Source: Oreohelix idahoensis (lineage: Eukaryota; Mollusca; Gastropoda; Stylommatophora; Oreohelicidae). From it: DNA of 64,000 bases. The stretch is taken from the NCBI GenBank assembly GCA_024509875.1, contig JAMPIV010004470.1, positions 185,001-249,000 on the forward strand, written 5' to 3'. Positions within the stretch are counted from its first letter, which is position 1. The number at the start of each line of letters is the position of its first letter. The notes beneath the pieces were generated by a model, which saw only the letters and a list, made by a program, of their open reading frames with translations, was not told the origin of the DNA and made no database searches. Positions 11,751 to 23,707 of this stretch are shown here, piece after piece. The position numbers and the translations under genes were made by a program.

Positions 11751-13509
11751 GAGAGGTACTGTTATTTTGAACGGAACTTCAACTAATTGTTTGTTTTACA
11801 CGGGGCTTTCTTATGATTGCATTGTTGCCAGGCACCTGGTCAAACCCGGTAAAGAGACAGAAGAAACCGTCCAAATTTGTGGAGTTTTTAAGAGTGATGC
11901 ACCAACAACGCTTTCCATCGCATTGGTGGAGTTACACTCTGATTTTGTCAGAGGTGTGATCAAAGCGGCTGTTATGGATGACCCGATCTACCCAGTCATA
12001 CTTGGCGGTAGATATGTGTTTATTGGGAAACCGGAAGAGCCGATTGTGGCAGCAGTAACTACAAGAAGGGCAAACCAAGAAGGACCGGTAGCCTGCGCCA
12101 AATTTGTTACCTAACGAACTTAAAGAGGCGCAACAAGAGGACCCTACTTTGGAACCCTGCTTTAGGAAACTGCCCATGGCTAAGGACCTCAGACAGCACG
12201 GGGACATTTGTTCTAAAGATGGCTTACTTTATCGCAGAACGGGCAAGCCTGAACAAGGTTACAATCAGCTCCTAGTACCGAAACAGTACACAAGCCAAAT
12301 CTTAGAAATGGGGCACTCTCTTCCCTTTAGCGCACATATGGGACAGAACGCCACAAATCAGCGTATATCTACTCATTATTGGTGGCCAGGAATGAACTCT
12401 GATATTATCAGACATGTCAAATCCTGCGCCCAGTGCCACCATGTGCCACCCAAGCAACGGACACCCCGAGTTTCCCTTGGTGAAATGCCAATAATTGGAA
12501 CATCATTTGAACGGGTTGAGATCAACATTTTAGACCCTTAGAAAGGACTAAAAGAAGGCACAGGTTTATCCCGACCTTAGTCGAACCATGCACTATGTGG
12601 GCCGAGGTTATACCACTAACATGCGCGGATTCCAAGCATGTCGCAGAAGCCCTAGTGCAGACTTTTACTCGGTTGGGATTCCCTCAACAAGTGTTGACGG
12701 ATAACAGATTACCATACCGTAGCCTGTTGATGGATGAGATCGTTAAGATCTTGAGGAACCAGCACATCTACACAAAGCCTTATAATCCGGCCGGAAGTGG
12801 GTTAGTAGAACGTGTCAACGGAAGCCTCAACATGATGTTAAGTAAACTGGGACAAGTGAAGCCTAAAGATTGGGATCTTTGTATACCTGCAGCTTTATTT
12901 GCTTAAGGAAAGCCCCCACATACTTCCACAGGATTTCCCCCAGCTACTCTTCTATTCGGTAGACCTATAAAGGGGCCGCTAGAAGCCTTACTTCGGTCCC
13001 TGACAGACCTGACGTCTGATGAGACAGTCGTCTCAGCCAGTAAATATATGTCGGAGCTAAAGGAAAGGTTAAAACTAGGATGGGACCTAGCAACGACCAA
13101 CCTTAAGCGAGCACGCGCAAAGCACGCTAACCGATACAGGAAGGTTGCGAAAGAAAGAGAATTGCAAGCAGGAGAGAAAGTTTTGTTGCTACTCCCAACC
13201 GGGAACAACAAACTACGTATCGGATGGCAAGGGCCGTTTACCGTTCTAACAAAGATTTCAAAGGCTAACTACCAGATCTCTATTAAAGAAAAGGAGAAGA
13301 TCTACCATGTAAATCTGTTAAAGACAGACTTGCAAAGACCTGTGCCGACCTCCGAACATCTCCTGACGATCGCCAAAACTGACGATAGTGGCAGGGAATT
13401 TCCACTGCATACACACAAAATCTTGCAACGATGTCAAAAGCGGCGACACTCTTTCAAGCGCGCACGGAATTCATTACAGGAAAAGAAAACGTTGGAGCAG
13501 ATTTCATGA
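11751..13509 (+). mobile_element. Ty3/gypsy element, protease and integrase, broken
   Basis: The 11751-12115 frame resembles a retropepsin region, with LFYTG at the place where DTG is expected. The integrase follows directly. Its HHCC zinc domain (HSLPFSAHMG and CAQC) lies at about 12310-12440. The core lies at 12490-12880 with a D in VLTDNRLPY and an E in GLVERVNGSL, but the first catalytic Asp is replaced (VEINILDP). The GPY/F C-terminal domain (GWQGPFTVL) lies at about 13220-13320. Breaks occur near 12110, 12541 and 12905. No reverse transcriptase lies between protease and integrase, which matches the order in the element at 38266-46800. Confidence 0.8.
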
Positions 13510-13639
13510 GTAGGAATTGGACAGAGACGGAGGGGGCAGATGAGATCGTAGATAACATTCACCCAGACGCCACTGATATAGGACATCTATTTCCATAAGT
13601 GGACATGAAATGCTTTCATATCTTAAGTGGGGACGTCTG

Positions 13640-16106
13640 TGGTAGATTATGTGAACAGATTTACCTATTATTTATTTCTTTATCTACTTTTCTCTTTTGC
13701 CAAACTTTCATCTACGTACTTTTGGTAACTTAAACCTCAGTCACCTAGAGATCTGTCTTTTCTTTTTCTAAGTTAGCACGCATTTTATTGCGTTAGCACA
13801 TTCCCTTTGATGATGAGTTTGCCAGCAGACTTAATTAGCATACGTTAGTCGGTTTCATGTTAATTTTAAACGCCAGAGATCGAGAAATCGCTGTAACAGT
13901 GATCAGGAGAGATAATCTGGAAACCAACGGGCAGACAATTGTCTATTACCTTTTCCTAATTCGTTCGTTGATAGTTAATTAAAACACGCAAGAGAACAAG
14001 AGATCAAAGACATGGCTCGCTGGAAATGGCAATATGAAGCAGTAATGTGTAAAACTCACACTGTTTAGCGAATTGCCGATGTCGGATCAGAACGAGAGAA
14101 TGCAGTCTGGGTTTCGGTCTTAGTGTGAAAAATTCGTTTGATTCGTAGAACGAGAAATGGAATATGTAGACTTTCCCAAAGGTGCTAACATGTGGCAGAT
14201 GAGTCTGTTTTCGGGTTTTAGACGTTACATTCCCTTTGATTTCAGAGAGATATGTACCCTATACTTCTAACTAAATTTTATCCAGTGCCTCACAGACTCT
14301 CTAGACGGTAGCGGCGTTCTAGAATTCACTTGTATTAGTGAAGCCCTTAGTTTTGTTGGAGAATAGTCTCAGTAGATCTGTGTGGAGGTAATTACTATAT
14401 TCTCTAGATTTTGTGCAGAGGGTTTACTAGAATAGGTCCGTCATTTGACAAATCTCTAAGTTTTACTCTGTTGCAGTGGATAGCAGAATAAATAATAATT
14501 TCTAGCTAAACTATAATATAAATTTTATTAACTGCTAGTAACGAGTCAGAGAATAGTTTAACCATATAAGTAAATGCACTGATTCATCATGAGTGGTGAC
14601 GAAATATGTATGTATTTCTAATTCACGATGATTGTTTTTTTTTAAATGACTAGAATTTATTTCACGGAAGTTTTAAACGATGAGACACGCTTTAAGCTTA
14701 TAGTTTCTGATCTAATTTAAATAACCGAAGTGGATAAATATATTCTATATTAAGCGGAGTAAGGATAGGATTGTGAGATATGCTATATTATGTTATATAT
14801 TTGTGTTTTTTTCCCTATACAGTATCTGAGTCAAACCCTAAAACCTTACCAGCGGCTTTCATATAAACTGTAAATAACTTTACGACAGAACATTCTAATA
14901 AATTTATCGGGTTTTCAAAGTGACCTGTCTGGCCTCGTGTTTTACACCCAGAAAGAGACAGAGTACCGGCCCAAAAGAAATATTAAGAATAAATGGTAAC
15001 TGGACTTATTGATATGCAAATGTCTTCTCCCAAGTTCATATTCATTCAGAAATTGAAGTGACTTTAATCGAAAACATTGACATTACCTATATAACGACCA
15101 CTGTGTTGTGAAGAAGATTGATCCTGAACAGATTTATTTACCTGACACGCGATTTAACGATCGAAGATTCCAAGCTACTGTACACTGTGACATTTGATCT
15201 CATAATTATTTTACTACTTGGACATAAAATGAAGTGACATTTACCAGCATGCTACTGACTATAGCGAATCAAGCATTTCCTAACATTGTGATTAATTAGT
15301 CTTTGTAGAAACTGGGGCTTGATTCGCGAAACAACCAACCTTGGATGGGCTGGGGTGTTCTGTAACTATTGTTCCAGAGTTTGTGAAGCACCTATTTAGG
15401 TAAGCGAGAGACTGAGTGGTGATCACAGATTGTCAGAGCGAGCGAATGCTGGGATGAATAATTCTTTCATTGTATACTTCATGTAATAACTCTATGTATT
15501 CTTGTTTATGCAAGTTTTGCTAATGCTGTCCTTTTTTCAGAATAGATTAACGTATAAGCTCTGTTCTTTACGGTAGAGAGATTCTAAATCCTAGACCATA
15601 GCGGATAAATCTTTGACTCTTTTGGGGTTTAATAATTTTTCTCTTAACGGGATCTTATCTCAACACAGGGAGAGAGGATTAAACCTATGGGTCTATCTCT
15701 TTAATTAATTCTTTAATCCTATGCTTATTGTATTTGATTTGATATTCAACATTGTCGTTGTAAAGTTTTCTTTATGATAAATAAAATTTACATAAACTCT
15801 ATTTACGTGTGTCGGTCAGCTTGTTCCAAATAGGATCCCTATTTTATAGATATAGTTTTCACGTATGTGCGTCTAATTGTCGTCACTTAACTGTGTGTGT
15901 GTATATATGTGAGTGGTTGATTATATCAATATATATATTTATAGGAAACTGTCTTATCTGAAATCTCAGTCGTGATCGACAGGCTGGTTTGAGTATCTCT
16001 CAAATCCAGGGACATATTTTTACCTTTCACCATTTCATTTGTGAAATTCTATTTCTTTACCTTATCTCCCGCTGAGCTATCACCTGTTCTAATCATATTC
16101 AGTCCT
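13640..16106 (-). mobile_element. Inverted, diverged copy of the long LTR
   Basis: On the minus strand several blocks match the solo LTR at 9144-11745. A block near 15830-15900 carries gaacaagctgacc and the cacgcacatac-like stretch. A block near 14560-14680 matches the region ending tcaccattcatgag, and another near 15640-15680 carries cccgttaagagaa. Identity is clearly lower than between the other two copies. The edges are approximate: the right edge meets the LINE tail at 16107, and the left edge after the integrase is unclear. No coding potential is seen; 13510-13640 holds nothing recognisable. Confidence 0.65.
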
Positions 16107-17765
16107 ATTCATCATCATCATCAGTTGCCATCTCCACAACGGAGGTTGGCTGTAATGGATCTCCAACGTCTTCTGTCTCTTGTCTTGGTGGTACACTCTG
16201 ATAGACTCTTTCCCGTCCATCTCTTGATGTTATCTTCCCACTTATAGCGCTGTCTTCCCCTTGCACGTTTACCTTCAACTCTCCCTTCTGTTATGGTCTT
16301 CTGCAAGGTGTTATGCCTTTTTATGTGGCCAAAGTATTTTAGCTGCCGAACTTTGACCTCTCTCATTAGTTCTCTTTTCATACCTAGATTTTCTAGGACC
16401 TCCTTATTTGTTTTGATCTCTTTCCATGAGATACGCCCCATTCTTCTATATATCCACATTTCAAGAGCCTCAATTCTTTCTTCCAAATGCTTATCCATCG
16501 TCCATGTTTCTGCACCATACAGAAATGCAGAATATATATAACACTTTATGATTCTCAGTTTTAATTTATGAGATAACTGTTTGGATGTCAGTATATGTTT
16601 CATGTTGTTGAATGTAGCTTTGGCCATTCCTATTCTCTTCTTGATTTCTGTTTCACATCTGCCATCTTCTGTTATTATATGACCAAGATATACGTAGCTC
16701 TTGACTTGTTCCAGGATTTTCCCATTTACGCTTATCTTTAATGTGGGTTTATCGTCTGTTTTGCTAATTATCATAGTTTTAGTTTTCTCAATATTAATGT
16801 CGAGTCCATATTCATGACTTATACTGTTCACTTGCTTCACTAGTTCTTGTAACTCCTGTTCGCTTTCAGCTAACAACACGGTATCATCTGCATATCTAAG
16901 GTTGTTTATTGATCTTCCACTGATGTTCAGTCCTGGTATTTCCTGTATCTGTTTGAAAATTTTTTTCGGTGTATAAATTAAATAGGCAGGGGGACAGCAC
17001 ACAACCTTGTCTGACACCTCTTTTTTATGTCTATGTATGGTGAATAATTCCTTCCCGATCTTACTGTGGCAGTTTGCTCCCAATAAAGGTTACTGAGTAT
17101 TCTTATATCTTTTCCATCAATACCTATGTCTTTGAGGCATTCAATTATTTCTCATGATGGATTCTGTCAAAAGCCTTCTTATAGTCAATGAAGCACATAT
17201 ACATACTTTTTTGGACCTCTGTATATTTTTCTGCTAATCTTCTTAGGCAAAATATTGCCTCTCTTGTTCCACTGTTCCGTCTAAAACCAAACTGTTCTTC
17301 TTGGATTTCGCTGTCTACTTTACTTTTTATTCTTTCCTGTATGATTTTGAGCAGTATCTTAATTGCATGACTCATCAGGCTGATTGTTCTGAAGTCTGAA
17401 CATTCTGTTGCATTTGGTTTTTTGGGCAATGTTATAAAAACTGATGTCTTCATGTCGTGTGGTAAATATCCTGTATTGTATATATCATTGCATATTTCTG
17501 TGATTGTATCTATACCAAAGCTCTCCAGAGCTTCTATCATTTCAATGTTTATGTTATCCATGCCTGCTGATCTTCCTTTTTGTATCATATGAATGGCATT
17601 CTCTACTTCTGATCTGAGAATGTGTGGGCCTTCATTAGAATCTGGTGATGGTTTTTTACCTCTGTTGTCCTCGAATAGTTCTTTTACGTATTCTGCCCAT
17701 CTGTTTGATATGTCTTTCTCATCAAGTAATATTACACCATTTTTGTTCTTGAGTTTTTGCATATT
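16107..17765 (-). mobile_element. LINE family 4, reverse transcriptase and tail
   Basis: Reading from 17765 down, a first frame gives the fingers and palm start: NKNGVILLDEKDISNRW, QFGFRRNSGTREAI and FIDYKKAFDRIHHEK. After one or two frameshifts near 17083-17145, a second frame of 320 residues gives LRYADDTVLLAE (the catalytic YADD box), the thumb and a C-terminal basic region RARGRQRYKWEDNIKRWTG. The 3' end is a (GAT)n tail at 16110-16122. No endonuclease lies upstream, so it is 5'-truncated. The clade is unresolved. 17766-18035 holds nothing I recognise. Confidence 0.85.
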
Positions 17766-18262
17766 TAAACTTTTACATACTTTAGTTTTTATGTTACTGT
17801 GTAATGTACAATATTTAGTAGCGCGTGTTTCACATAATTAAACTGAGTTATCTGTATACAAATGATGTATTGTATAGAACTAAGCTAAGTGTTAAGTATA
17901 GGTAGGTAATTAAAAATGTAAGCTTATGTGTTTACTCAAGACCATGTGGAGCGGACGTTCACAAGGAAGGAGGGGGTAGGGGTAAATCATTGGTGGACAG
18001 AGGTGGACATATTGTTGGTGGGGAGGGTAAAAAAATGCCAGAAACGTGTGGACGTCTATTATGGATGGCCCCTTAGTCAATATGTCTAGCTACATCGTGT
18101 GTTACATGAAATCATCATCATCATCAACGTCAAGGAACAAAGAACGTGCCTCTGTTAATATTAAATCACGAAAAAGTAAGTTTCGTGTGTGGCCAACCTT
18201 CACCAACTCTTCTCATACTTGTTATTCTTTCTTTGTTTGTCTCTATGCATATATTTTGACTA

Positions 18263-18697
18263 GAAGGAAATGTCGAAACTGTCCTCCTTCCACACAATCT
18301 GCCTAAGGAAAATTCTCCGAATCTTTTGGCCAAACACCATCAGCAACCAAGAGTTACTTATTCGGAGTAACCAGGAGGACATGCACACCATCATAGCTGG
18401 CAGACGCTGGAGTTGGGTTTGCCATGTCCTCAGAAGGGACCCTGATACCATCACAAGAACAGCTATGCAATGGACCCCCGAGGGAAAACGAAAGAGAGGC
18501 CGACCGAAAACAACTTGGCGGAGAACTGTGGAAGCTGAGATGCAAAGAATGAACCACAGTTGGGGCACTGTACGAAGGATGGCCGCCGACCGAGCAAAGT
18601 GGAATCATTTTGTTGCTGCCCTACAAGACGCCACCAGGCGTGATGGCCGCTGACTGCTTTGACGGTTGGCGGTTATGGATCAAAGAAGAAGAAGAAG
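18263..18697 (+). mobile_element. LINE family 1, 3' end insertion private to copy B
   Basis: A 435-bp insertion with a 14-bp perfect TSD (atatattttgacta) at 18249-18262 and 18698-18711. Copy A has the empty site near 2187-2200. It encodes an uninterrupted 127-residue C-terminal tail (18270-18653), including WVCHVLRRDPDTITRTAM and KRGRPKTTWRRTVEAEMQ, and ends with a (GAA)n tail. It matches 330-755 of the window closely and is cleaner than that copy, so the insertion is probably recent and certainly younger than the duplication. Confidence 0.95.
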
Positions 18698-20533
18698 ATA
18701 TATTTTGACTATGTTTTGAAGGGACAATTTCATTTTTATTTACATAGGGCGTATGGTGAGTACTGGGGCAACTACGACAGTAGTTTTCGCCAGGAACAGC
18801 CTATGAGATATTAGGTAGAAGGTCTTTAGAAATTTGCTCGTTAAAAAAGAATAAAGACCTATTCGAGATAGGGACAAAAGATGGGAATGCGAATGATTTC
18901 CACTGGACAGTGTTTTCTAGTTAATTATGGAAAGAGTTTTGATTCCTCACGGCCTTAGCTTCTGCTCTTAGGTCCTGTTAGATAAAAAAACCCCAACCTC
19001 ATCTGAGTATAGAAATGCCCCTATATGTAAACGTTTAACACAGACAGCACGAGTGATACATTAACAAACTAATAATGATCCAACGATTATTGGGTTTATT
19101 AATTAAATATCTACACATATAAGGTTAGTAATAGTTAGAACGTTATGATGGTAAAAGACGATTCACACCGAACATACGGATAATATAATAATATTGTAGT
19201 TAATAAAGTAGTGTTTAATTAAGAATGAGCTTGTGTAAAGCGAAATGACGATGTGATATGATACGTGATACCAAAATGGTGAGTAATCTACAGAGCCCAT
19301 GTGTCTCCAAATGCTTCACCCGGATAGGATGATTCACATGTATGCATAGAATATCTTAAGTTGTTATAAGTTATGTCAAGTGGGGTATCTCTAAGTCGAG
19401 GACGTTCTGGTGAAAACTGTTGTCTAATATCCGGAGAATACTGGCCAGAATGGATATCTTCACGAAATGGTCTTGATATGTAGACCCATTATCTTGCGAA
19501 TGTAACCGTGATTCATAAAATATACCTTGGAGTCTGCTTTATAGAATGCACTTAAGAGTGTGTTGCACTTGGTATAAATATGAGATTCTACTTGTGCTCT
19601 TTAGCTTGACTTCAGATATTACGCTTCAGATAGAGCTGAACTTGATATGAGTAATCAACTGTGATCTTTAGCTTGACTCCTGTAGTAAGCTTTCGAGTGA
19701 TTTGAACTTGTTATGACTATGTATTGAACTTGTGCGCCTGTGATATATGTTGACGAAAAATGCTAAGTCCACTGTCTGTATCGTGGGCGAGAAATATTCC
19801 TTTTTTTATTGAGGAACGAAGAATGTCCGACGGCGAATTCTGCAAACCAAATGTCCATTTTGATAACTTATTTCTGGTTAGACGTCAGACACGTAGCGTG
19901 TAGACTCAGACTTCTGATGGACTGAAGACACACAACAGTCTTCGTAAGTTTTCACACTTAATATATAATGGGTGACTTTCATTTATTCTACATCTCTCTC
20001 TTGATCTTTATGAATTCGATTCTAATGATGTTAAATATATTGTGCTAGAGAGCGTGTGCGTATGGAAGACTATGATGCTGATTTAACAAGCTAGAGAAAG
20101 GAGACATATCAACTTTTAATTACTTCCTATCTGCCTATCATCTTAGAGGAAAATCTTCTGATTTTATTTAGTTATTTACTAGAAGAATTAATGGAAAAAA
20201 AAAAACTTGTTTTCGTATATTTAGCTAGACGGCTAAGATAAATACCTAAAGAACAAGAAAACAGTATTAATAATCTGTATAAGATCTACTAACCTTCTTT
20301 TCCCTTCGCAAAATCTTTTAAGAACACAATACACACATATATGAAGTATTTATCCACACTGAATTAATTGCAGACTATGTGTTAGCAAATTTTCTTTACC
20401 CCACAATGTTGAAAAACTGGACTCCTCACTCTAGCGAGCTGCGCGGTATATTATATCTCAAAAGTCAAATGTGGGTCCCTTGGACCGGTGACGTACAACT
20501 CCGCCCATAAAGCCAATAGCTAAGAGACCCTCT

Positions 20534-20777
20534 CACCCGTGTGTTATTGGGGCCCGAAAGGGTATGACAAGGTTACCAACGAGGAACTGATGACAAGAAC
20601 TAGACAAGTGCCAGTGGAACAAGTTATGAGAAGAAGACGATGGCAATGGATAGGACACACACTGAAGAAACCTGCTGATAGCATTACAAGGCAGTCCTTG
20701 TTCTGGAACCCCTAAGGCAAAAGAGGTAGAGATAGACCAAGAAGCACATGGTCCTTTGGGAGTGGAGAGTTATGAAA
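20534..20777 (+). mobile_element. LINE family 2, 3' end fragment (copy B)
   Basis: Counterpart of 3991-4340 with the same 9-bp TSD (agaccctct at 20525-20533 and 20778-20786). About 100 bp present in copy A (around 4206-4308) are deleted, and the coding frame is broken by an extra stop near 20715. Confidence 0.8.
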
Positions 20778-21069
20778 AGACCCTCTGGTCACTCATTCTC
20801 CGAATCTTTCTTGTCCCTTGTCAGCCCAAATGTGGGTGGGGCTGTTCGCGACCAACTTTCGTTGCCGGGCTTGCCTGGCAGACAGGTGTTGAGATTATTG
20901 GCTGGCCAATGCAACAGTGTTTCCCGCCTTCCAACTGTCATATCACTCTCTGGTTGTCTATCGCTCCGCGTGTTGGCGGCGGCCTCTCTTACCTCGGTCC
21001 ATTGTCGCCAGCACGCTAACAAGTCACTCTGTGGCGCCGCCAAGTGTATTACATGGCGGTTTGATTAAC

Positions 21070-21352
21070 TATTTAAGATCCAAAAGCCGATATATCATAC
21101 TTCCTTCTAGAAACATTTGGCCCGATCAACGTTAAATCGGCTATCGTATCTTTTGCTCCTTTCTAAATCTGTTTTCTAATTTTAACAACCGAAACGTATT
21201 TGTCTGACAGGGTGTACTTTCTTTTAAATACCTCGTGTATTTATGCTTTTAAACATTTAAAACGTTTTTTCCCAAATAACAACAATAAAAAAACACTGGG
21301 GTGGCCATTTTTGTTTGGGCCAAACCCATTTTTTTGCTTGGGACTGAAAGAG
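21070..21352. mobile_element. MITE with TTAA target site, private to copy B
   Basis: A 283-bp noncoding insertion is bounded by TTAA on both sides (21066-21069 and 21353-21356). Copy A has a single TTAA at the matching place (4628-4631). The ends form imperfect terminal inverted repeats: ctatttaag at the left and the complement of ctgaaagag at the right. TTAA target duplication with CTNTTTNAG-type ends suits a non-autonomous piggyBac-like element. Assignment rests only on the target site and ends; no transposase is present. Confidence 0.65.
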
Positions 21353-22373
21353 TTAAACAGCATGAGAAGCCAAGCTGGGCGTTTCCGTGCGCCATTATCT
21401 TAATGTGGTGACCCGGTGCTGGTATGGACAGCGACAGAGCAATAAAGAGACTTAGCTTTTGTGTCAGCCACGCTCGCTTCAAAGTTAGCAATAGTCCACA
21501 GAAATTGTACCATGCCCAGATGTCTGATTTTGATGAAACCAGATGTGGTTCGCCAGATTTATCACGAGGCAATGTGGACTTCTAAAGATGATTCCAGGGT
21601 ATGGAGACTCAATCAAAAGATTTATTTTACTACCAATGAAAGAACAAATCTTGTTCTAGATACCGGCCGTGAGTTACAAAAAACGATGAAATAGCAAATA
21701 TGGGCTTGAAAGAGCACTAATGTGGAAGAAAAAAAAATAAGAGAGATGTAGGAAAAGATAGAGCGATAAGGCATTGGCGCTCGTTTATCACAACATCTGC
21801 TTTCTTATTTTCGTCCTTTTCTTATGATAGTTTGTTAGTGGCGCTATCTTATCCCAAGACTTTTCAAATCTAATTTCAGGCGATATTTATCTAGTGCCAG
21901 TAGTTTTCTGTATTTGTTTTGACTTCTGATTGTTGAAAAAATGTGAAACACTTTTGATATTGTAACTGTAATTTTGAACTAATACTATAAGCAATTTCAC
22001 AAAAGAACAAATAAATATACAGATTTTTAAACAAACACAGATGCTGATATATATCGTGATAGATACACACAAAAAACGAAAATCTATGTCACAAACAAAG
22101 ACAGCGATGGGTCACAACTACAAGCATAACATACACATACTCTCAAATAAAAAGACATATCATGTCAAAGTCACGGACTCATTAATAGTTAGTTTGTTTT
22201 ATTATTTGCATTGTCTGCAAGTAAAGAGATATTTCCTTTTTTATCATTTACATTCTTGCAATATGAAGGTAACATAAAAAATGACATACCTAATTTACAC
22301 AACAATGGCGCGTGTTGTCTAATATAATTCTGCCTAAATCTACAAACATTTATGTTTTTACAGATGCATTAAT

Positions 22374-22748
22374 TTAAACTGGTCTGACCTTCATCTCGGT
22401 AAAGGTCGAGTAATAATAACTAGAACCGGGTCGCCAGACCATACCCTTATAGTTCTGTACTGACCACAAACCGTTCAAGTGAGAATGGTAACAATTATTA
22501 TACCACCAAGCTCCATGAAAATGCCTGGCACAGTCGAAATTGTAGATATTTATAGCTTTATCGTTGTCTCGGTCAAACGTTGAAAAAGAGAATCCATTGT
22601 GGTACGTTAAGGCGTCCCCCGCTGTTCCATCATACGTCCCTACGTTAATTACGTAATTCGACTGCTCGTCATAGATCTTGAAGTTTGAGTAGTGAGCAAA
22701 GCGTTGTTTACTTCCGAATTTCATGTCAATTCTGAGATCAGTATAACC
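22374..22748 (-). CDS. FReD C-terminal exon, FREP-like (copy B)
   Basis: Paralogue of the exon at 5634-6008 with the same acceptor, same phase-0 start and same 124-residue length plus stop. By hand count the 375 bp differ at 25 sites: about 15 nonsynonymous (13 amino-acid changes) and 10 synonymous. All landmark residues are kept (FDRDNDKAI, HFHGAWWYNNC, HLNG). The intact frame and a rough dN/dS near 0.5 suggest some constraint since duplication. This is the nearest C-terminal exon on the correct strand for the upstream exons at 52328-53005, which would need a roughly 29.6-kb intron. Being an orphan exon is equally possible. Confidence 0.85.
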   Translation of the reverse strand, partial: GYTDLRIDMKFGSKQRFAHYSNFKIYDEQSNYVINVGTYDGTAGDALTYHNGFSFSTFDRDNDKAINIYNFDCARHFHGAWWYNNCYHSHLNGLWSVQNYKGMVWRPGSSYYYSTFTEMKVRPV

Positions 22749-22821
22749 CTGAAATAAAGAAATCGCGAATTGTACAACGTATATATATTTATGTTTTTTC
22801 CTTTTAATTCACATAAGTTAC

Positions 22822-23326
22822 TTACTTACTTAGTCGTTCCCCTTCTACCGTGAGGTGTAGAGGTTTGAAAGAAAGAGCGCCAGACTATCATATCGGCTGT
22901 CTTCCTCCTGGCCTGGTTCCATTCTAGTCCTCGGTCCTTCAAAGATTGTCTAATGTTGACCTCTCAGCTATGGGTCGTCCTGGGGGTCTGGATCCCTGGC
23001 TCTTTGTTTCTCATGTTTGCCGTAGTAGCCGATGTTCTCCCATTCTGCAGACATAGCCAAACAGTCTAAGTTCGGACCTTTCTACTTGGGACTGCAAAGT
23101 GGGGGGGGGGGGGGGGGCGAAGGGAGAGGACGGGGGGGGGGGGGGGGGGGGGGGGAAAGGAGGGGGGGGGGGGGGTTCGCTGTTAGGCCTTAACGTATCG
23201 TCTGGTTGCGGACCATGTCTCTTCCTATACTTTAACCACCTTTCTCAGATACCTCATTTCTGAGGTTTGGATCTGGCTTTTGTGGGTTATAGTCATTGCC
23301 CATGACTCGCATCCATATGTCAAGAC
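22822..23326 (-). mobile_element. LINE family 3, 3' end insertion (copy B)
   Basis: Same insertion as 6086-6540, with TSD tcacataagttac at 22809-22821 and 23327-23339. Length differs mainly through the expanded G-rich tract inside it and a small deletion near 22960. Confidence 0.9.
23101..23175 (+). repeat. Poly-G tract, expanded
   Basis: Nearly pure G over 75 bp with three short interruptions (cgaa, agagaac-like, aaagga). The homologous place in copy A has 17 G. Such a tract can form G-quadruplexes and is hard to sequence, so its exact length should be treated as uncertain. Confidence 0.9.
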
Positions 23327-23610
23327 TCACATAAGTTACAATTAATATAATGTTTTATTTATCGTCATTTTCAACATGAATTATTGCAACATTATTCCAA
23401 CGTTCCTTTATATACGAAATTGTAAAGGCGTGCGTTTAATATTTTCTGGAGGTTTATTTCAATATGTTTTTTTTTTCCCCGAGGACGTCTGCAACAGTAG
23501 AACTACTAGTTAGGCAAGCGAATGGATCTGCAAAGTTTGATAAGCATTGACCTTCTAAATATGTTTTCCTCGTTTTGTCGAGTCACGCAGTTATGTCCTG
23601 GCCTGTTTAT

Positions 23611-23707
23611 ACATCACCCCTATTGTGCCGATGGTCAAGAAAATATGGGCCTAACACCACATTCCCAATATGCCTCAATGGGCGTGTAACGGGATCCTTT
23701 ACCTTTA
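23611..23707 (+). mobile_element. SINE family 1, 5'-truncated (copy B)
   Basis: Same insertion as 6823-6919, with TSD cctgtttat at 23602-23610 and 23708-23716. It predates the duplication. Confidence 0.85.

Noticed and set aside
13640..16106. Terminal inverted repeats of an integrase-bearing DNA transposon (with 9144-11745 as the other arm)
   Set aside because: The left arm has its own perfect 5-bp TSD and LTR ends inside a gypsy element, so it is an independent solo LTR; gag lies outside the supposed transposon.
5634..22748. Positive selection between the two FReD C-terminal exons
   Set aside because: Hand counting gives about 15 nonsynonymous and 10 synonymous differences; per site this is a ratio near 0.5, not above 1.
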